Below, piece by piece: positions 48,866-58,288 of a DNA stretch of 64,000 nt. Under the pieces are notes generated by a model. It searched no databases. It saw only the letters and a list, made by a program, of their open reading frames with translations, and had not been told where the DNA came from. How positions within the stretch are numbered: the first letter of the stretch is position 1; each line of letters begins with the position of its first letter. Source of the stretch: Lactococcus garvieae (lineage in GTDB: Bacteria > Bacillota > Bacilli > Lactobacillales > Streptococcaceae); assembly GCF_016758115.1 (NCBI RefSeq), contig NZ_WIVG01000004.1:22374-86373 (forward strand). Reading direction: 5' to 3'. Both the position numbers and the translations under genes were made by a program.

Positions 48866-50683
48866 GTGTATTATTATAATTCTTGGGATTCAGATTTTAA
48901 GCGGCCTTTTGGCGCTATCCAGGTTGGACAGATTATGAAGGTTAATCTCAAGACGGATAAAGAAAATGTCACGGTTAAGTTTATCATTCGGCGTGATTTT
49001 GGTGCCCGCTCAGAGTTCGATATGCAAAAGCTGGACCGGGGACTTTTTAGTTCCTCGGTGAAGTTTGATGTCGGACAAGGACTTTATTATTATTATTTTG
49101 AAATCAATGAGCCAACAGATTGGGGGATTAAAAAGTTTTACTATGGCTGCAGTGGTCTTGGAGGCGAGGGTGTACTTTATATGAATGAAAATGACGTTCG
49201 CCCTTATCAAGCGACGGTCTTTTCAGCAGAAGATGCAGCACCGGAGTGGTATCGTCAGGCAGTCTTTTACCAAATTTTCCCGGATCGCTTTCACAATGGT
49301 AACTCCGATGGGAAAATTAATCATCCCAAACCTAACTCTTTTATATATGCAACAAAGGAAGATACCCCTCTTTATATTAGAGATGAAAAGGGAGATGTTA
49401 TACGCTGGGATTTTTTTGGAGGCAATCTTCGTGGTATTATTGAAAAGATACCTTATCTTAAGGCACTTGGAATTACAGCCCTCTATCTTAATCCGATTTT
49501 TTCAGCGAGCAGTAATCACCGCTATGACACTAATGATTATCTTCAGATAGATAGTATGTTGGGCACAGAAGAAGATTTTCAAGAGCTGGTTGACCTGTTA
49601 CACAAAGAAGATATGCATATTATTTTAGATGGTGTTTTCTCACATGTAGGAAAAAATTCGCGCTATTTTAATCTATCAGGTCAATATGGCAGTGATGTTG
49701 GAGCTGCTAAAAGTATAGACAGCCCTTATATGGACTGGTTCAAGTTTACGGAATATCCTATGGATTATAAGTCTTGGTGGGGCATCAAGGACTTACCGGA
49801 AGTTGATAAAGACAATCCTTCATTTCGAAACTTTATCTATGGTGAAACCGACTCTGTCCTCGCGAAGTGGAATCAGCTGGGAGTCGATGGTTGGCGTTTA
49901 GATGTAGCAGATGAGTTACCGGATAGTTTTATTCGAGGCATCCGCAAGAACCTGTCGCGCTATCCTGATACAGTTCTCATTGCAGAAGTTTGGGAAGATG
50001 CTTCGAACAAAATTTCTTATGGCAAGCGTCGAGACTATATCTTAGGTCATAGCTTGCATGGCGTTATGAATTATCCTTTTCGAGAAATGATTATTGCTTA
50101 TCTCACCTCTACTCGAAGCGCCCAAGACATTGCCTACCAGATGATGGTTCTCAATGAAAATTACCCACAAGATATTTTTTATAATAATTTGAATAATTTG
50201 GGAACACATGATACAGAGCGTATCTTAACCATGGTAGGTGATGAGGCTAATGATTTGGCTGTAGGGATGCTCTTTACCCTACCGGGAGTGCCCTGTGTTT
50301 ACTATGGAGATGAAGCAGGACTCACAGGGCGTAAAGATCCTAAAAATCGAAAGTATTTTCCGTGGAAAAATATCCATGCCCCAACACATACTCTCTATCA
50401 AGAATGGATAGCAAAGCGACGTACAGAAAAATCACTTTATCGTGGGAAATTTGTTCCTTTTTATCATGAGGATGTCTTGGGAATTTTGCGTTATACGGAA
50501 TCTGAGGCATTTGTTTATATGGTAAATCCTACAGAAGTAGAAGTGACGATTGATTTTGAAGCCATTCATTTTTTACAGAAAGTAGAGTTTAGGGATTTGC
50601 TTAAAAGTTACTTGGATAAGTGTGTCCTTTCTGCAAAATCGGGTCAAGATTTTAAGATTGTAAAAGTAAAAAATAAGATTTAA
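48866..50683 (+). CDS. apu: GH13 pullulanase/neopullulanase-type enzyme
   Basis: 605 aa from a GTG after AAAGGGGAAAGAG. An N-terminal beta domain (about 1–120) precedes a GH13 barrel with YQIFPDRFHNG, Asp346 in GWRLDVADE (nucleophile), Glu374 in LIAEVWED and Asp449 in GTHDTER. This agrees with GH13_20 neopullulanase or amylopullulanase-like enzymes. No signal peptide, so it acts inside the cell, probably debranching glycogen or maltodextrins. In lactococci this gene ends the glg cluster. Confidence 0.88.
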   Translation: MYYYNSWDSDFKRPFGAIQVGQIMKVNLKTDKENVTVKFIIRRDFGARSEFDMQKLDRGLFSSSVKFDVGQGLYYYYFEINEPTDWGIKKFYYGCSGLGGEGVLYMNENDVRPYQATVFSAEDAAPEWYRQAVFYQIFPDRFHNGNSDGKINHPKPNSFIYATKEDTPLYIRDEKGDVIRWDFFGGNLRGIIEKIPYLKALGITALYLNPIFSASSNHRYDTNDYLQIDSMLGTEEDFQELVDLLHKEDMHIILDGVFSHVGKNSRYFNLSGQYGSDVGAAKSIDSPYMDWFKFTEYPMDYKSWWGIKDLPEVDKDNPSFRNFIYGETDSVLAKWNQLGVDGWRLDVADELPDSFIRGIRKNLSRYPDTVLIAEVWEDASNKISYGKRRDYILGHSLHGVMNYPFREMIIAYLTSTRSAQDIAYQMMVLNENYPQDIFYNNLNNLGTHDTERILTMVGDEANDLAVGMLFTLPGVPCVYYGDEAGLTGRKDPKNRKYFPWKNIHAPTHTLYQEWIAKRRTEKSLYRGKFVPFYHEDVLGILRYTESEAFVYMVNPTEVEVTIDFEAIHFLQKVEFRDLLKSYLDKCVLSAKSGQDFKIVKVKNKI

Positions 50684-50700
50684 AGAAAGTGACATAAAGA

Positions 50701-50722
50701 GCCCTCATATGAGGGTTTTTAT
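50701..50722. terminator. Terminator after the pullulanase gene
   Basis: CCCTCATATGAGGG palindrome followed by TTTTTAT. Confidence 0.8.
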
Positions 50723-51003
50723 GTTGCTTTCCTTGATGATATAGTTAGGCCGCTTCTTGATTTCGAGAAAAATTTTGGCGATATATTTTCCGATAATCCC
50801 AAGAGACAGCAGTTGTAGGCCACCAAGTAGCAGGACAATAATAACCAGAGTAGGAAATCCATCAACAGGATTATCCCAAATTAATGTTCGTATGAAATAG
50901 AAGGCTCCCATTACCAAAGAGGTAAAGAAACTGAGAATACCAACGAAAGTAGCAAGGGTGAATGGTACTATGTAACCCAGAAGGTTGAGAAAAATGTTAT
51001 GAG
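50705..51003 (-). pseudogene. Glycosyltransferase (GtrB-like) C-terminal remnant
   Basis: The minus-strand frame ends with VIIVLLLGGLQLLSLGIIGKYIAKI and RPNYIIKES, the two-membrane-helix C-terminus of GtrB/DPM-type polyprenyl-phosphate glycosyltransferases. Upstream the open frame continues for about 30 residues (to near 51003), but the catalytic GT2 domain is absent. A truncated relic. Confidence 0.75.
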
Positions 51004-51009
51004 GTGAGC

Positions 51010-51352
51010 ATTGGCGATTTTATTTGAATATCTGCTCTATTTTGATGCATCCACTAACTTGATTAATAACATTTATAAAAATCCTATCGAAATTTTTGTT
51101 TCTATTTCCGTAATTTTTGTGATAGAGGGGATAAGATGCAGGTGTTTAGTATTTTGAGTTGAAGTTAAAAAGAAGGCCGAGAACTGAAGGATGCTAGAGG
51201 ATGACACGGAATTGTAATCTTTCTGAAACTTAAATTTAGAAACAAATTTCTTTTCTATCCGCTTTCATAATGTTAAAATAAGTTATAATTTAATTTTTGT
51301 TAGTCTCGGGAATTCTGTGCTTTTTACTTTTTTTCGAGCAATAGGAGGCTTT
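51010..51352. other. Intergenic region upstream of cydA
   Basis: About 340 bp, AT-rich, no gene seen. TATAAT at 51284–51289 is a likely −10 for cydAB, but the −35 is poor, suggesting activator dependence. No clear Rex or CcpA site was recognised. Confidence 0.45.
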
Positions 51353-52789
51353 ATGTTTACAATTGAAACTCTCGCACGTTTTCAGTTTGGCATGACCACG
51401 ATCTTCCATTTTTTCTTCGTTCCCCTTTCAATTGGGTTAACAGCGATGACTTTTATTATGGAGGCAGTGTATGTTAAAACGGGTGATGAGAAATGGAAAA
51501 CACGTACCAAGTTCTTTGGTACAATCATGCTATTGTCTTTTGCTGTAGGTGTTGTTACAGGGATTATCCAAGAATTCCAGTTTGGTATGAACTGGTCGGA
51601 CTATTCTCGTTTTGTTGGAGATATCTTTGGTGCGCCACTTGCCGTTGAAGCTTTGCTGGCTTTCTTCATGGAATCAACCTTTTTAGGTGTCTGGATGTTT
51701 GGCTGGGATCGCTTAGGTAAAAAACTGCATTTAACTACACTTGGCTTGGTAATGGTTGGAACATGGATTTCATCACTTTGGATTCTTGCAGCGAACAGTT
51801 TCATGCAAAATCCAGTGGGATATGAAGTCATTGATGGCCGCGCAACTTTGACGAGTTTCTCAGCCTTATTGACTAACCCTCAAACAATGTTGGAATTTAC
51901 ACATATTATCACAGGAGCTTTTCTAACAGGTGGTTTTGCGGTTGCAGGTATCTCCGCCTTCCAAATCTTGAAAAAGCGAGAAGTGGATTTATTTAAACCA
52001 GTTTTACGTTTAGGACTTTGGGTAGCTTTGATTGGTGCACTGGGCAATTTTGTTGCAGGTGATCAACAAATGTTGGAAGTTAAAAACTCTCAGCCGATGA
52101 AATTCTCAGCGACAGAAGGTGTTTATGAAACGACAGAGGATCCAGCAGCCTGGGATATGGTCGCGTTCTTTAACGAAGCTGAGCACAAATCGGTCTTTGG
52201 TATACGCATTCCTTACATGCTATCAATTCTGACCTACCACCGTCCTTCTGGTTCAGTTGAAGGGATGAATCAAATCAACAAGGAGTTGGAAGCCAAATAT
52301 GGGGATCATCAGAATTACTATCCACCAGTTACGGTTCTCTTCTACACCTTCCGTATCATGGCTGGCTTGAGCATGTACTTTATGCTTATCTCAGCTCTCG
52401 GTCTCTTCTGGACACGTCGCAAGAAACCTTGGATGTTTGAAAAACCAGGAATGATGCGCCTTTATGGTTGGTCAATGTTCCTTCCCTTTGTAGCTATGAC
52501 CTGTGGCTGGTTGGTCACTGAGCTTGGACGCTACCCTTGGACGGTTTATGGTCTCTTTACGATTAAAGAATCTGTTTCTCCGAATGTTTCAGCAGGAAGT
52601 TTGCTTTTCTCAAATATTGTTTACTTTGTACTTTTCTGTGTTCTGGGTGCGATTATGATTCTTTTCAGTCGCCGCATCATGCGCAATAGTGCATATAAGG
52701 CAGAAACTGCTTATGTAGATTTAGACCCGTTTAGTAGAGAAAGTCTCGGTGGGAAAAAGATAAAAACTGAACAAGAAGGGGGGCTTTGA
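51353..52789 (+). CDS. cydA: Cytochrome bd quinol oxidase subunit I
   Basis: 478 aa; start fixed by AGGAGG (an in-frame GTG at 51317 has none). Heme ligand His19 in FHFFFVPLSIG, several membrane helices, and GRYPWTVYG of the quinol region are seen; the Q-loop is short, as in Gram-positive enzymes. It reduces oxygen with menaquinol; lactococci need exogenous heme for activity. Confidence 0.95.
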   Translation: MFTIETLARFQFGMTTIFHFFFVPLSIGLTAMTFIMEAVYVKTGDEKWKTRTKFFGTIMLLSFAVGVVTGIIQEFQFGMNWSDYSRFVGDIFGAPLAVEALLAFFMESTFLGVWMFGWDRLGKKLHLTTLGLVMVGTWISSLWILAANSFMQNPVGYEVIDGRATLTSFSALLTNPQTMLEFTHIITGAFLTGGFAVAGISAFQILKKREVDLFKPVLRLGLWVALIGALGNFVAGDQQMLEVKNSQPMKFSATEGVYETTEDPAAWDMVAFFNEAEHKSVFGIRIPYMLSILTYHRPSGSVEGMNQINKELEAKYGDHQNYYPPVTVLFYTFRIMAGLSMYFMLISALGLFWTRRKKPWMFEKPGMMRLYGWSMFLPFVAMTCGWLVTELGRYPWTVYGLFTIKESVSPNVSAGSLLFSNIVYFVLFCVLGAIMILFSRRIMRNSAYKAETAYVDLDPFSRESLGGKKIKTEQEGGL

Positions 52790-52790
52790 G

Positions 52791-53786
52791 ATGAGCGGAT
52801 TACAATTATTTTGGTTTATTTTAATTGCAGTGCTCTTCGGGGGATTCTTCTTTCTCGAGGGCTTCGACTTTGGTGTGGGAATGAGTGTCTTAACCTTGGC
52901 GCGCAATAAGCGTGAAGTCAATCAAGCCATCGCTACAATTGGTCCCTTCTGGGATATGAACGAAGTTTGGCTTTTGACAGCTGGTGGTGCGATGTTTGCC
53001 AGCTTTCCTTACTGGTATGCTTCCCTTTTCTCAGGTTACTACAATATTCTTTTGCTGATACTTGTTTGTCTGATTTTGCGTGGTGTGACTTTCGAGTTTC
53101 GTCACCGCAGTGAGACTGAAAAAGGAGAACGTGCTTGGGAAATTATTTTAGGGGTGACAAGTTTTGCTATTCCATTCTTGTTTGGTTTGATGTTTACCAG
53201 CATGATTCAAGGCGTTCCTATGGATGCACGTGGTGATGTCTATGCCAACTTCATAAATTATGTCAATCCTCTTTCTCTGGTTGGAGGTGTTGCGGTAGCT
53301 TTGATGAGCTTCTTGCATGGTTTGAACTACATTGCTTTGAAAACAGATGGAAGCATGCGCCAGCGTGCAAATGAGTGGGCGAATAAACTTTATTTTCTCC
53401 TCTATGCAGGTGAAGTTGTCTTTGCAATCTTGCTTGCTCTATATACAGATTTTGTTGAAAAACATGCGGTATTGACTATTGTCTTGCTGGCAGTTATTGT
53501 TCTTTTAACTGTTTTAGCACATCTTTCCGTAGCTAAAAAACGTGAAATGGCAGCATTCTTATCGTCTGGTTTGACTTTCCTTGCACTGGTTGCTTTGCTT
53601 TTCCAAGGCTTATTCCCACGTGTAATGATTGCTGAAAATCCAGCCTATAGTATCTTGATTAAGGATGCAAGCTCAACACACTATACTTTGACGACAATGT
53701 CCATTATTACAATGGCAATCTTGCCATTCGTTCTTGCTTACATGGCTTGGACTTATCACGTGTTCAAAAAGCGCATCAGCGAGTAA
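52791..53786 (+). CDS. cydB: Cytochrome bd quinol oxidase subunit II
   Basis: 331 aa, one base after cydA, with a GGGGGG ribosome-binding site inside cydA. FFLEGFDFGVGM, the conserved NEVWLLTAGGAMFASFP and several helices identify subunit II, which stabilises the heme centres of CydA. Confidence 0.95.
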   Translation: MSGLQLFWFILIAVLFGGFFFLEGFDFGVGMSVLTLARNKREVNQAIATIGPFWDMNEVWLLTAGGAMFASFPYWYASLFSGYYNILLLILVCLILRGVTFEFRHRSETEKGERAWEIILGVTSFAIPFLFGLMFTSMIQGVPMDARGDVYANFINYVNPLSLVGGVAVALMSFLHGLNYIALKTDGSMRQRANEWANKLYFLLYAGEVVFAILLALYTDFVEKHAVLTIVLLAVIVLLTVLAHLSVAKKREMAAFLSSGLTFLALVALLFQGLFPRVMIAENPAYSILIKDASSTHYTLTTMSIITMAILPFVLAYMAWTYHVFKKRISE

Positions 53787-53796
53787 CTGATATTAA

Positions 53797-53826
53797 GGTT
53801 CCTTTTCTAAAAGGAGCTTTTTTTCT
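53797..53826 (+). terminator. Terminator after cydB
   Basis: TCCTTTTCTAAAAGGA stem followed by a seven-T run. Confidence 0.75.
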
Positions 53827-53963
53827 TGCTTTTTCAAGTATAATACATGTTAGAATAAAACTATTTGACAGCTCTTTATCTTGTTGACACTTGGGGTTGC
53901 ATTTTGTTTCTGAAAAATAAAGAATTTATAAGCAGTTTCAAAGGTATAAGACCTATATTTTGA

Positions 53964-53969
53964 TATAAT
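53964..53969 (+). promoter_or_regulatory. Extended −10 promoter of cydDC
   Basis: TGA-TATAAT, 37 bp before the cydD start, with no good −35. It would allow separate expression of the ABC exporter genes. Confidence 0.5.
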
Positions 53970-54005
53970 AAAAGTTATCAAAAGAATAAGAAATAGGTAA
54001 TTTAA

Positions 54006-55721
54006 ATGATTGATAGAACTCTATTTACTCTTCCAGGAGTACGTAAGATTCTTCCCGCTCTTGGAGGACTTGCCCTACTTCAAGCCCTATGTATTTTAGG
54101 ACAGGCTTTGTTCTTGTCTCAAGCGATAACAGGGCTATGGCAGGGGCAAGAAGTGAGACAAGTTTTGCCTTATATTGTTGGGTTTTTCTTTAGCTTTTTT
54201 GGGCGAGAGCTTGTTAATTTTCTGCGGCAATATATGTTGGACAGAGTTTCCTATCGTTTAGCTGCAAATATGCGGAATCAGGTTCTTGCGAAAGCTTTCA
54301 ATCTAGGGCCGGCTCTATCAAGAGAAATGGGGACGGGGAACCTTACTTCAACAGTTATTTCAGGGATTGATGAGGTGGAAATGTACATCAAGTTGGTTCT
54401 TTCCAAAGTTTTGAATATGATGATTGTCCCTGTTCTCTTATTGGTAGCTATTGCCTTTTTAGACGGTCAGACTGCCCTTGTGTTGGCTATTGCTTTTCCT
54501 TTTGCCATTATCTTTATGATTTTATTAGGGTATGCTGCACAGGGTCAAGCGAATAAACAGTACAAAAGCTTTCAAGTTTTATCCAATCACTTCTTGGACT
54601 CGCTTCGTGGGATTTCGACCTTGAAATACTTTGGACTGTCTAAGACATATGCACAGTCAATTTATCAGACTTCTGAACGTTTCCGTAAGGCAACAATGGC
54701 GACCTTGCGTGTGGCTATATTGTCCACGTTTGCCTTAGATTTCTTTGCTACTTTATCTGTAGCTACAGTGGCTCTTTTTTTAGGTCTTCGCTTAATGGAG
54801 GGGTCCATCCTTTTATTTCCAGCACTTGCAGCCTTAATTTTAGCACCGGAATACTTTTTACCACTACGAGATTTTGCTTCAGATTATCACGCAACTTTGA
54901 ATGGAAAAAACGCTTATGCCAGTGTCAATGAAGTTTTAAAGGCTGAAGATCATTTAACAAAAGCTCTGCCAGAACCTATTCGATGGAGTGAAGATTCTCG
55001 ATTGGTTCTGAACAACCTGAGCAAAGTTTTTGAAACAGGGCGCGGTGTAAGGGACATCAACATAGCCATCCAAGGCTTCAAAAAAGTGGCCATTGTGGGT
55101 GAGTCTGGTTCAGGAAAATCCACACTTTTAAGTCTACTTTCAGGATTTTTGAAACCAAGTTCCGGCGAGATACAGCTCGATACACATGTTCTGGATTCAC
55201 TTAATGATAAAAACTTCCGCCAGTCCCTGCAATTCATTCCGCAAAACACTTACATTTTCGCAGGCTCCTTGCGAGAGAACCTAGCCTTTTACCAGCCTAA
55301 GGCCTCAGATGAAGAAATTGTTCACGCAGCAGAGTTGGCAGGTTTAAAAGATTTGGTAGAAGAGGTAGGTTTAGAGGGAAATATTGGTGCCGGAGGACGG
55401 ACATTATCTGGCGGACAGATGCAGCGTGTGGCCTTGGCACGGGCTTTCTTATCCAAGAATAGAAATATCCTTTTCCTAGATGAGCCCACAGCCCATCTAG
55501 ATGTGGAAACAGAGCTGGAAGTAAAAGAAAGTATCTTGCCTCTTTTTGAAGGAAAGCTCGTGTTTTTGGCTACGCACCGCTTACATTGGTTGCCTCAGAT
55601 GGATTTGGTCCTTGTCTTAAACGAAGGCAGGTTAGAAGCAGCCGGTTCACATCAAGAGCTCTTAGCTAGCAACACTTATTATCAAGAGCTTTTACGTGAA
55701 ATGAGAGGCAAAACGATTTAA
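54006..55721 (+). CDS. cydD: ABC exporter subunit CydD (cytochrome bd assembly)
   Basis: 571 aa: six-helix membrane domain followed by an ATPase with GESGSGKST, LSGGQMQRVALARA and LFLDEPTAHLD. Membrane-domain motifs HFLDSLRGISTLKYFG and TFALDFFATLSVA are those of CydD rather than CydC. Needed for assembly of active cytochrome bd; the exported substrate is a thiol such as cysteine or glutathione in characterised systems. Older lactococcal nomenclature calls the first gene cydC. Confidence 0.9.
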   Translation: MIDRTLFTLPGVRKILPALGGLALLQALCILGQALFLSQAITGLWQGQEVRQVLPYIVGFFFSFFGRELVNFLRQYMLDRVSYRLAANMRNQVLAKAFNLGPALSREMGTGNLTSTVISGIDEVEMYIKLVLSKVLNMMIVPVLLLVAIAFLDGQTALVLAIAFPFAIIFMILLGYAAQGQANKQYKSFQVLSNHFLDSLRGISTLKYFGLSKTYAQSIYQTSERFRKATMATLRVAILSTFALDFFATLSVATVALFLGLRLMEGSILLFPALAALILAPEYFLPLRDFASDYHATLNGKNAYASVNEVLKAEDHLTKALPEPIRWSEDSRLVLNNLSKVFETGRGVRDINIAIQGFKKVAIVGESGSGKSTLLSLLSGFLKPSSGEIQLDTHVLDSLNDKNFRQSLQFIPQNTYIFAGSLRENLAFYQPKASDEEIVHAAELAGLKDLVEEVGLEGNIGAGGRTLSGGQMQRVALARAFLSKNRNILFLDEPTAHLDVETELEVKESILPLFEGKLVFLATHRLHWLPQMDLVLVLNEGRLEAAGSHQELLASNTYYQELLREMRGKTI

Positions 55722-55743
55722 TTGTAAAAACAATGGAGAAAAA

Positions 55744-57462
55744 ATGAAAAAAATTCTTTTCAATAATGACTGGATTACCCCCTTTTTGCGTAAATATCGT
55801 TTTGGGATGGTTTTAGCAGTAGTTCTTGGAACCATAACGATGCTTTGTGCCGGTCTGCTCATGTTTTCGGCAGGTTACGTGATTTCAAAGTCAGCAACTA
55901 AACCAGAAAATATTTTAATCATTTATGTACCCGTTCTGATGGTGCGTGTGTTTGGTATTTCGCGTCCTGTCGTACGTTATATCGAACGTTTAACATCGCA
56001 CAACTGGATATTACGCATCACCAGTAACCTTCGGCGCAAACTCTATCTAAGATTGGAAAAGTCAGCCATTGGTCTGTCTGAGCGCTACAAATTAGGAGAG
56101 CTCCTAGGCTTGCTCAATGAAGACATTGCCAACATCCAAGATTTATTCTTACGGACACTCTTTCCCCTGATGATTGTGGGCTCTCTATCTGTCGCCCTCA
56201 TCCTTTCTTCTGGTGTTTTTTCGCTAGCATTGGCTTTGACGGTTGCCTTTTTCTTGGGTCTCATGGTTATTGTTTTACCTTATGTTTCACTTAAAGTTTC
56301 TGCTAAATATGATCGGGACTTGAAAAATTATCGAAACAAACTCTTTTCAGATTTGACAGATGATGTTTTGGGCTTACAAGACTGGGTTTTATCAGGAAGA
56401 AAAGAAGACTTCTTGCTTGATTATCAAAGCTCAGAAAAAGCAACGCGTCAGATTCAAGAGAAGTTATTGAGTTATGTTCGCAAACGTAATCTTGTCTTAC
56501 AGCTTATCTTTGCCCTTCTTATTGTCTATCTGATTGTCTGGTCGGGCACAAGCTTGCGAACAGGAGACGCTCCTAATTATATTGCAGCTGTTTCTTTGGC
56601 AGCCTTTCCTTTATTTGATGCTTTTGCTCCTTTGTCGGATGCAGTGGTAGAGACACAGCGTTATGGTGATTCTGTTCAACGTCTCAATGATTTGCCTGAT
56701 GTCAAAGAAGATGTTCGTCAGGAAAGAATTTTAGATACAAATTTACAAATTTCAAATCTAAGTTTTTCTTTCGGAGAGAAAAAGATTTTTGAAGACTTAA
56801 ATTTACACATTAAAAAAGGAGAGCATGTGGCGATTTTAGGGCGTTCAGGTGTTGGGAAATCAACACTTGCTGGCCTTATTCGGGGAGATTTGATTGCTCA
56901 AAAAGGGCGTCTTGATTTGTCAGGTGTAGAACCAGCTTATGCAAATAATGTGGAAGAAAAAATCGGCGTGATTAACCAAAGCCCTTATATTTTCAATGCC
57001 AGTATTCGTTCAAATCTCAGCTTAGCACGTTTGGATGCGAGTGACGAAGAAATTTGGAAGGCTTTGGAACTTGTTGGCTTGAAAAAAATGGTTGCCTCGC
57101 TCCCTGAACAGCTTGATGAGCTTGTGGATGAGGCGGGACAACGCTTTTCTGGAGGGGAACGGCAGCGTTTGGCCTTAGCACGTATCTTACTTTCAGATGT
57201 GGATATGGTTATTCTTGATGAGCCAACAGTTTCTCTAGATCCTATTACTGAAAATCAACTGTTGCGGCTTTTCTTTGAACGGTTGAAAGACAAGACCATT
57301 ATCTTTATCACTCATCATCTGCTTGGGGTGCAACATATGGATCGGGTCATTTTTTTGGAAAATGGGAAAATAAAACTGGATGACCAGCCTAAATACTTGC
57401 TACAAAACGATGAAGACTTCCGAAAACTTTATCAGATGGATTTAGGAACTAATGACTTTTGA
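55744..57462 (+). CDS. cydC: ABC exporter subunit CydC
   Basis: 572 aa, GGAGAAAA upstream, same operon. Membrane domain with RPVVRYIERLTSHNWILR, then ATPase with GRSGVGKST, SGGERQRLALARI and VILDEPTVSLD. It pairs with CydD as a heterodimer. Short spacing to cydD indicates co-expression. Confidence 0.9.
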   Translation: MKKILFNNDWITPFLRKYRFGMVLAVVLGTITMLCAGLLMFSAGYVISKSATKPENILIIYVPVLMVRVFGISRPVVRYIERLTSHNWILRITSNLRRKLYLRLEKSAIGLSERYKLGELLGLLNEDIANIQDLFLRTLFPLMIVGSLSVALILSSGVFSLALALTVAFFLGLMVIVLPYVSLKVSAKYDRDLKNYRNKLFSDLTDDVLGLQDWVLSGRKEDFLLDYQSSEKATRQIQEKLLSYVRKRNLVLQLIFALLIVYLIVWSGTSLRTGDAPNYIAAVSLAAFPLFDAFAPLSDAVVETQRYGDSVQRLNDLPDVKEDVRQERILDTNLQISNLSFSFGEKKIFEDLNLHIKKGEHVAILGRSGVGKSTLAGLIRGDLIAQKGRLDLSGVEPAYANNVEEKIGVINQSPYIFNASIRSNLSLARLDASDEEIWKALELVGLKKMVASLPEQLDELVDEAGQRFSGGERQRLALARILLSDVDMVILDEPTVSLDPITENQLLRLFFERLKDKTIIFITHHLLGVQHMDRVIFLENGKIKLDDQPKYLLQNDEDFRKLYQMDLGTNDF

Positions 57463-57482
57463 AAAGTCTTTAGTTTTTTTTG

Positions 57483-57519
57483 TTGACAAAGCGAAATAAA
57501 TACTTTAAAATATATTTCG
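57483..57519 (+). promoter_or_regulatory. Promoter and operator of the MarR gene
   Basis: TTGACA (57483–57488), 17-bp spacer, TAAAAT (57506–57511). The inverted repeat CGAAATA (57492–57498) and TATTTCG (57513–57519) spans the −10, so the MarR protein could repress itself. Confidence 0.72.
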
Positions 57520-57560
57520 TTAGCTTCTTTTTAAAAGAAACTAAATAAAGAAAGGGGAAG

Positions 57561-58202
57561 ATGATGTCAGCAGAAACGAATAAATTACTCAGCCTATTTT
57601 CAAAATTACTACATAACCCACAACTTATCATGGCTTTGCATAGGGAAAGAATGTCAAGCAAGCTTGGGGAGAGGAAGCCTCGTATGGGTGCTCAAGGTTT
57701 ACTTGTTGAGCTTTGGAAAACAGATGGATTAACCAATGCAGAAATTGCAGAACTCCTTGATATTCGGCCTTCAAGTGTCACAGCTCAAGTAAAAAGTTTA
57801 GAACAGCGTGGTCTGGTCAAACGTGTGACAGATGAAAATGACAAGCGCGTGAGTCGTGTATTCTTGACAGAAGAAGGCAAACAAGCCCAAGTTGACTATA
57901 AGGAAAGTCAAGATGACTTGTCGGAAGGGATTTTTGGTCATTTGACCAAAGAAGAACAAGTGACATTCATTCGCATCTTAGAAAAGTTGGAAGAAAGCAT
58001 CAAGGGAGAGGAAGAAATTGATTTTCACCTTGCAGGTATGCGACCTGACAGCTTTGATCCTCGTATGATACACCATATGGGAAGAGAAATGGAAGAAAAA
58101 ATGAGAAAAGAAATGTGCCATCATATGAGAGAAGCGCATAAGCCATGGAACTTCCCTTATCAGCCACGAAATAAAAGATCAGAAAACTGGGATGATTTTT
58201 AA
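57561..58202 (+). CDS. MarR-family transcriptional regulator
   Basis: 213 aa. Winged-helix core: GLTNAEIAELLDIRPSSVTAQVKSLEQRGLVKR and DKRVSRVFLTEEGK. The C-terminal 60 residues are methionine- and histidine-rich (HHMGREMEEKMRKEMCHHMRE), an uncommon extension that might bind a metal. The next gene is a MacB-like ABC transporter, a plausible target. Starts at 57561 or 57564. Confidence 0.85.
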   Translation: MMSAETNKLLSLFSKLLHNPQLIMALHRERMSSKLGERKPRMGAQGLLVELWKTDGLTNAEIAELLDIRPSSVTAQVKSLEQRGLVKRVTDENDKRVSRVFLTEEGKQAQVDYKESQDDLSEGIFGHLTKEEQVTFIRILEKLEESIKGEEEIDFHLAGMRPDSFDPRMIHHMGREMEEKMRKEMCHHMREAHKPWNFPYQPRNKRSENWDDF

Positions 58203-58238
58203 AAGAGGGGAAATCAGTCTTAGGTCCTAAGCTCAGTT

Positions 58239-58266
58239 GATATATTTAAGGTATAATGGATATATC
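58239..58266. promoter_or_regulatory. Promoter/operator region of the ABC transporter
   Basis: Inverted repeat GATATAT (58239–58245) and ATATATC (58260–58266) flanks a TATAAT (58252–58257). Likely a regulated promoter; −35 poor. Confidence 0.5.
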
Positions 58267-58288
58267 TTTATTTTAGAAAGAAGAAATT

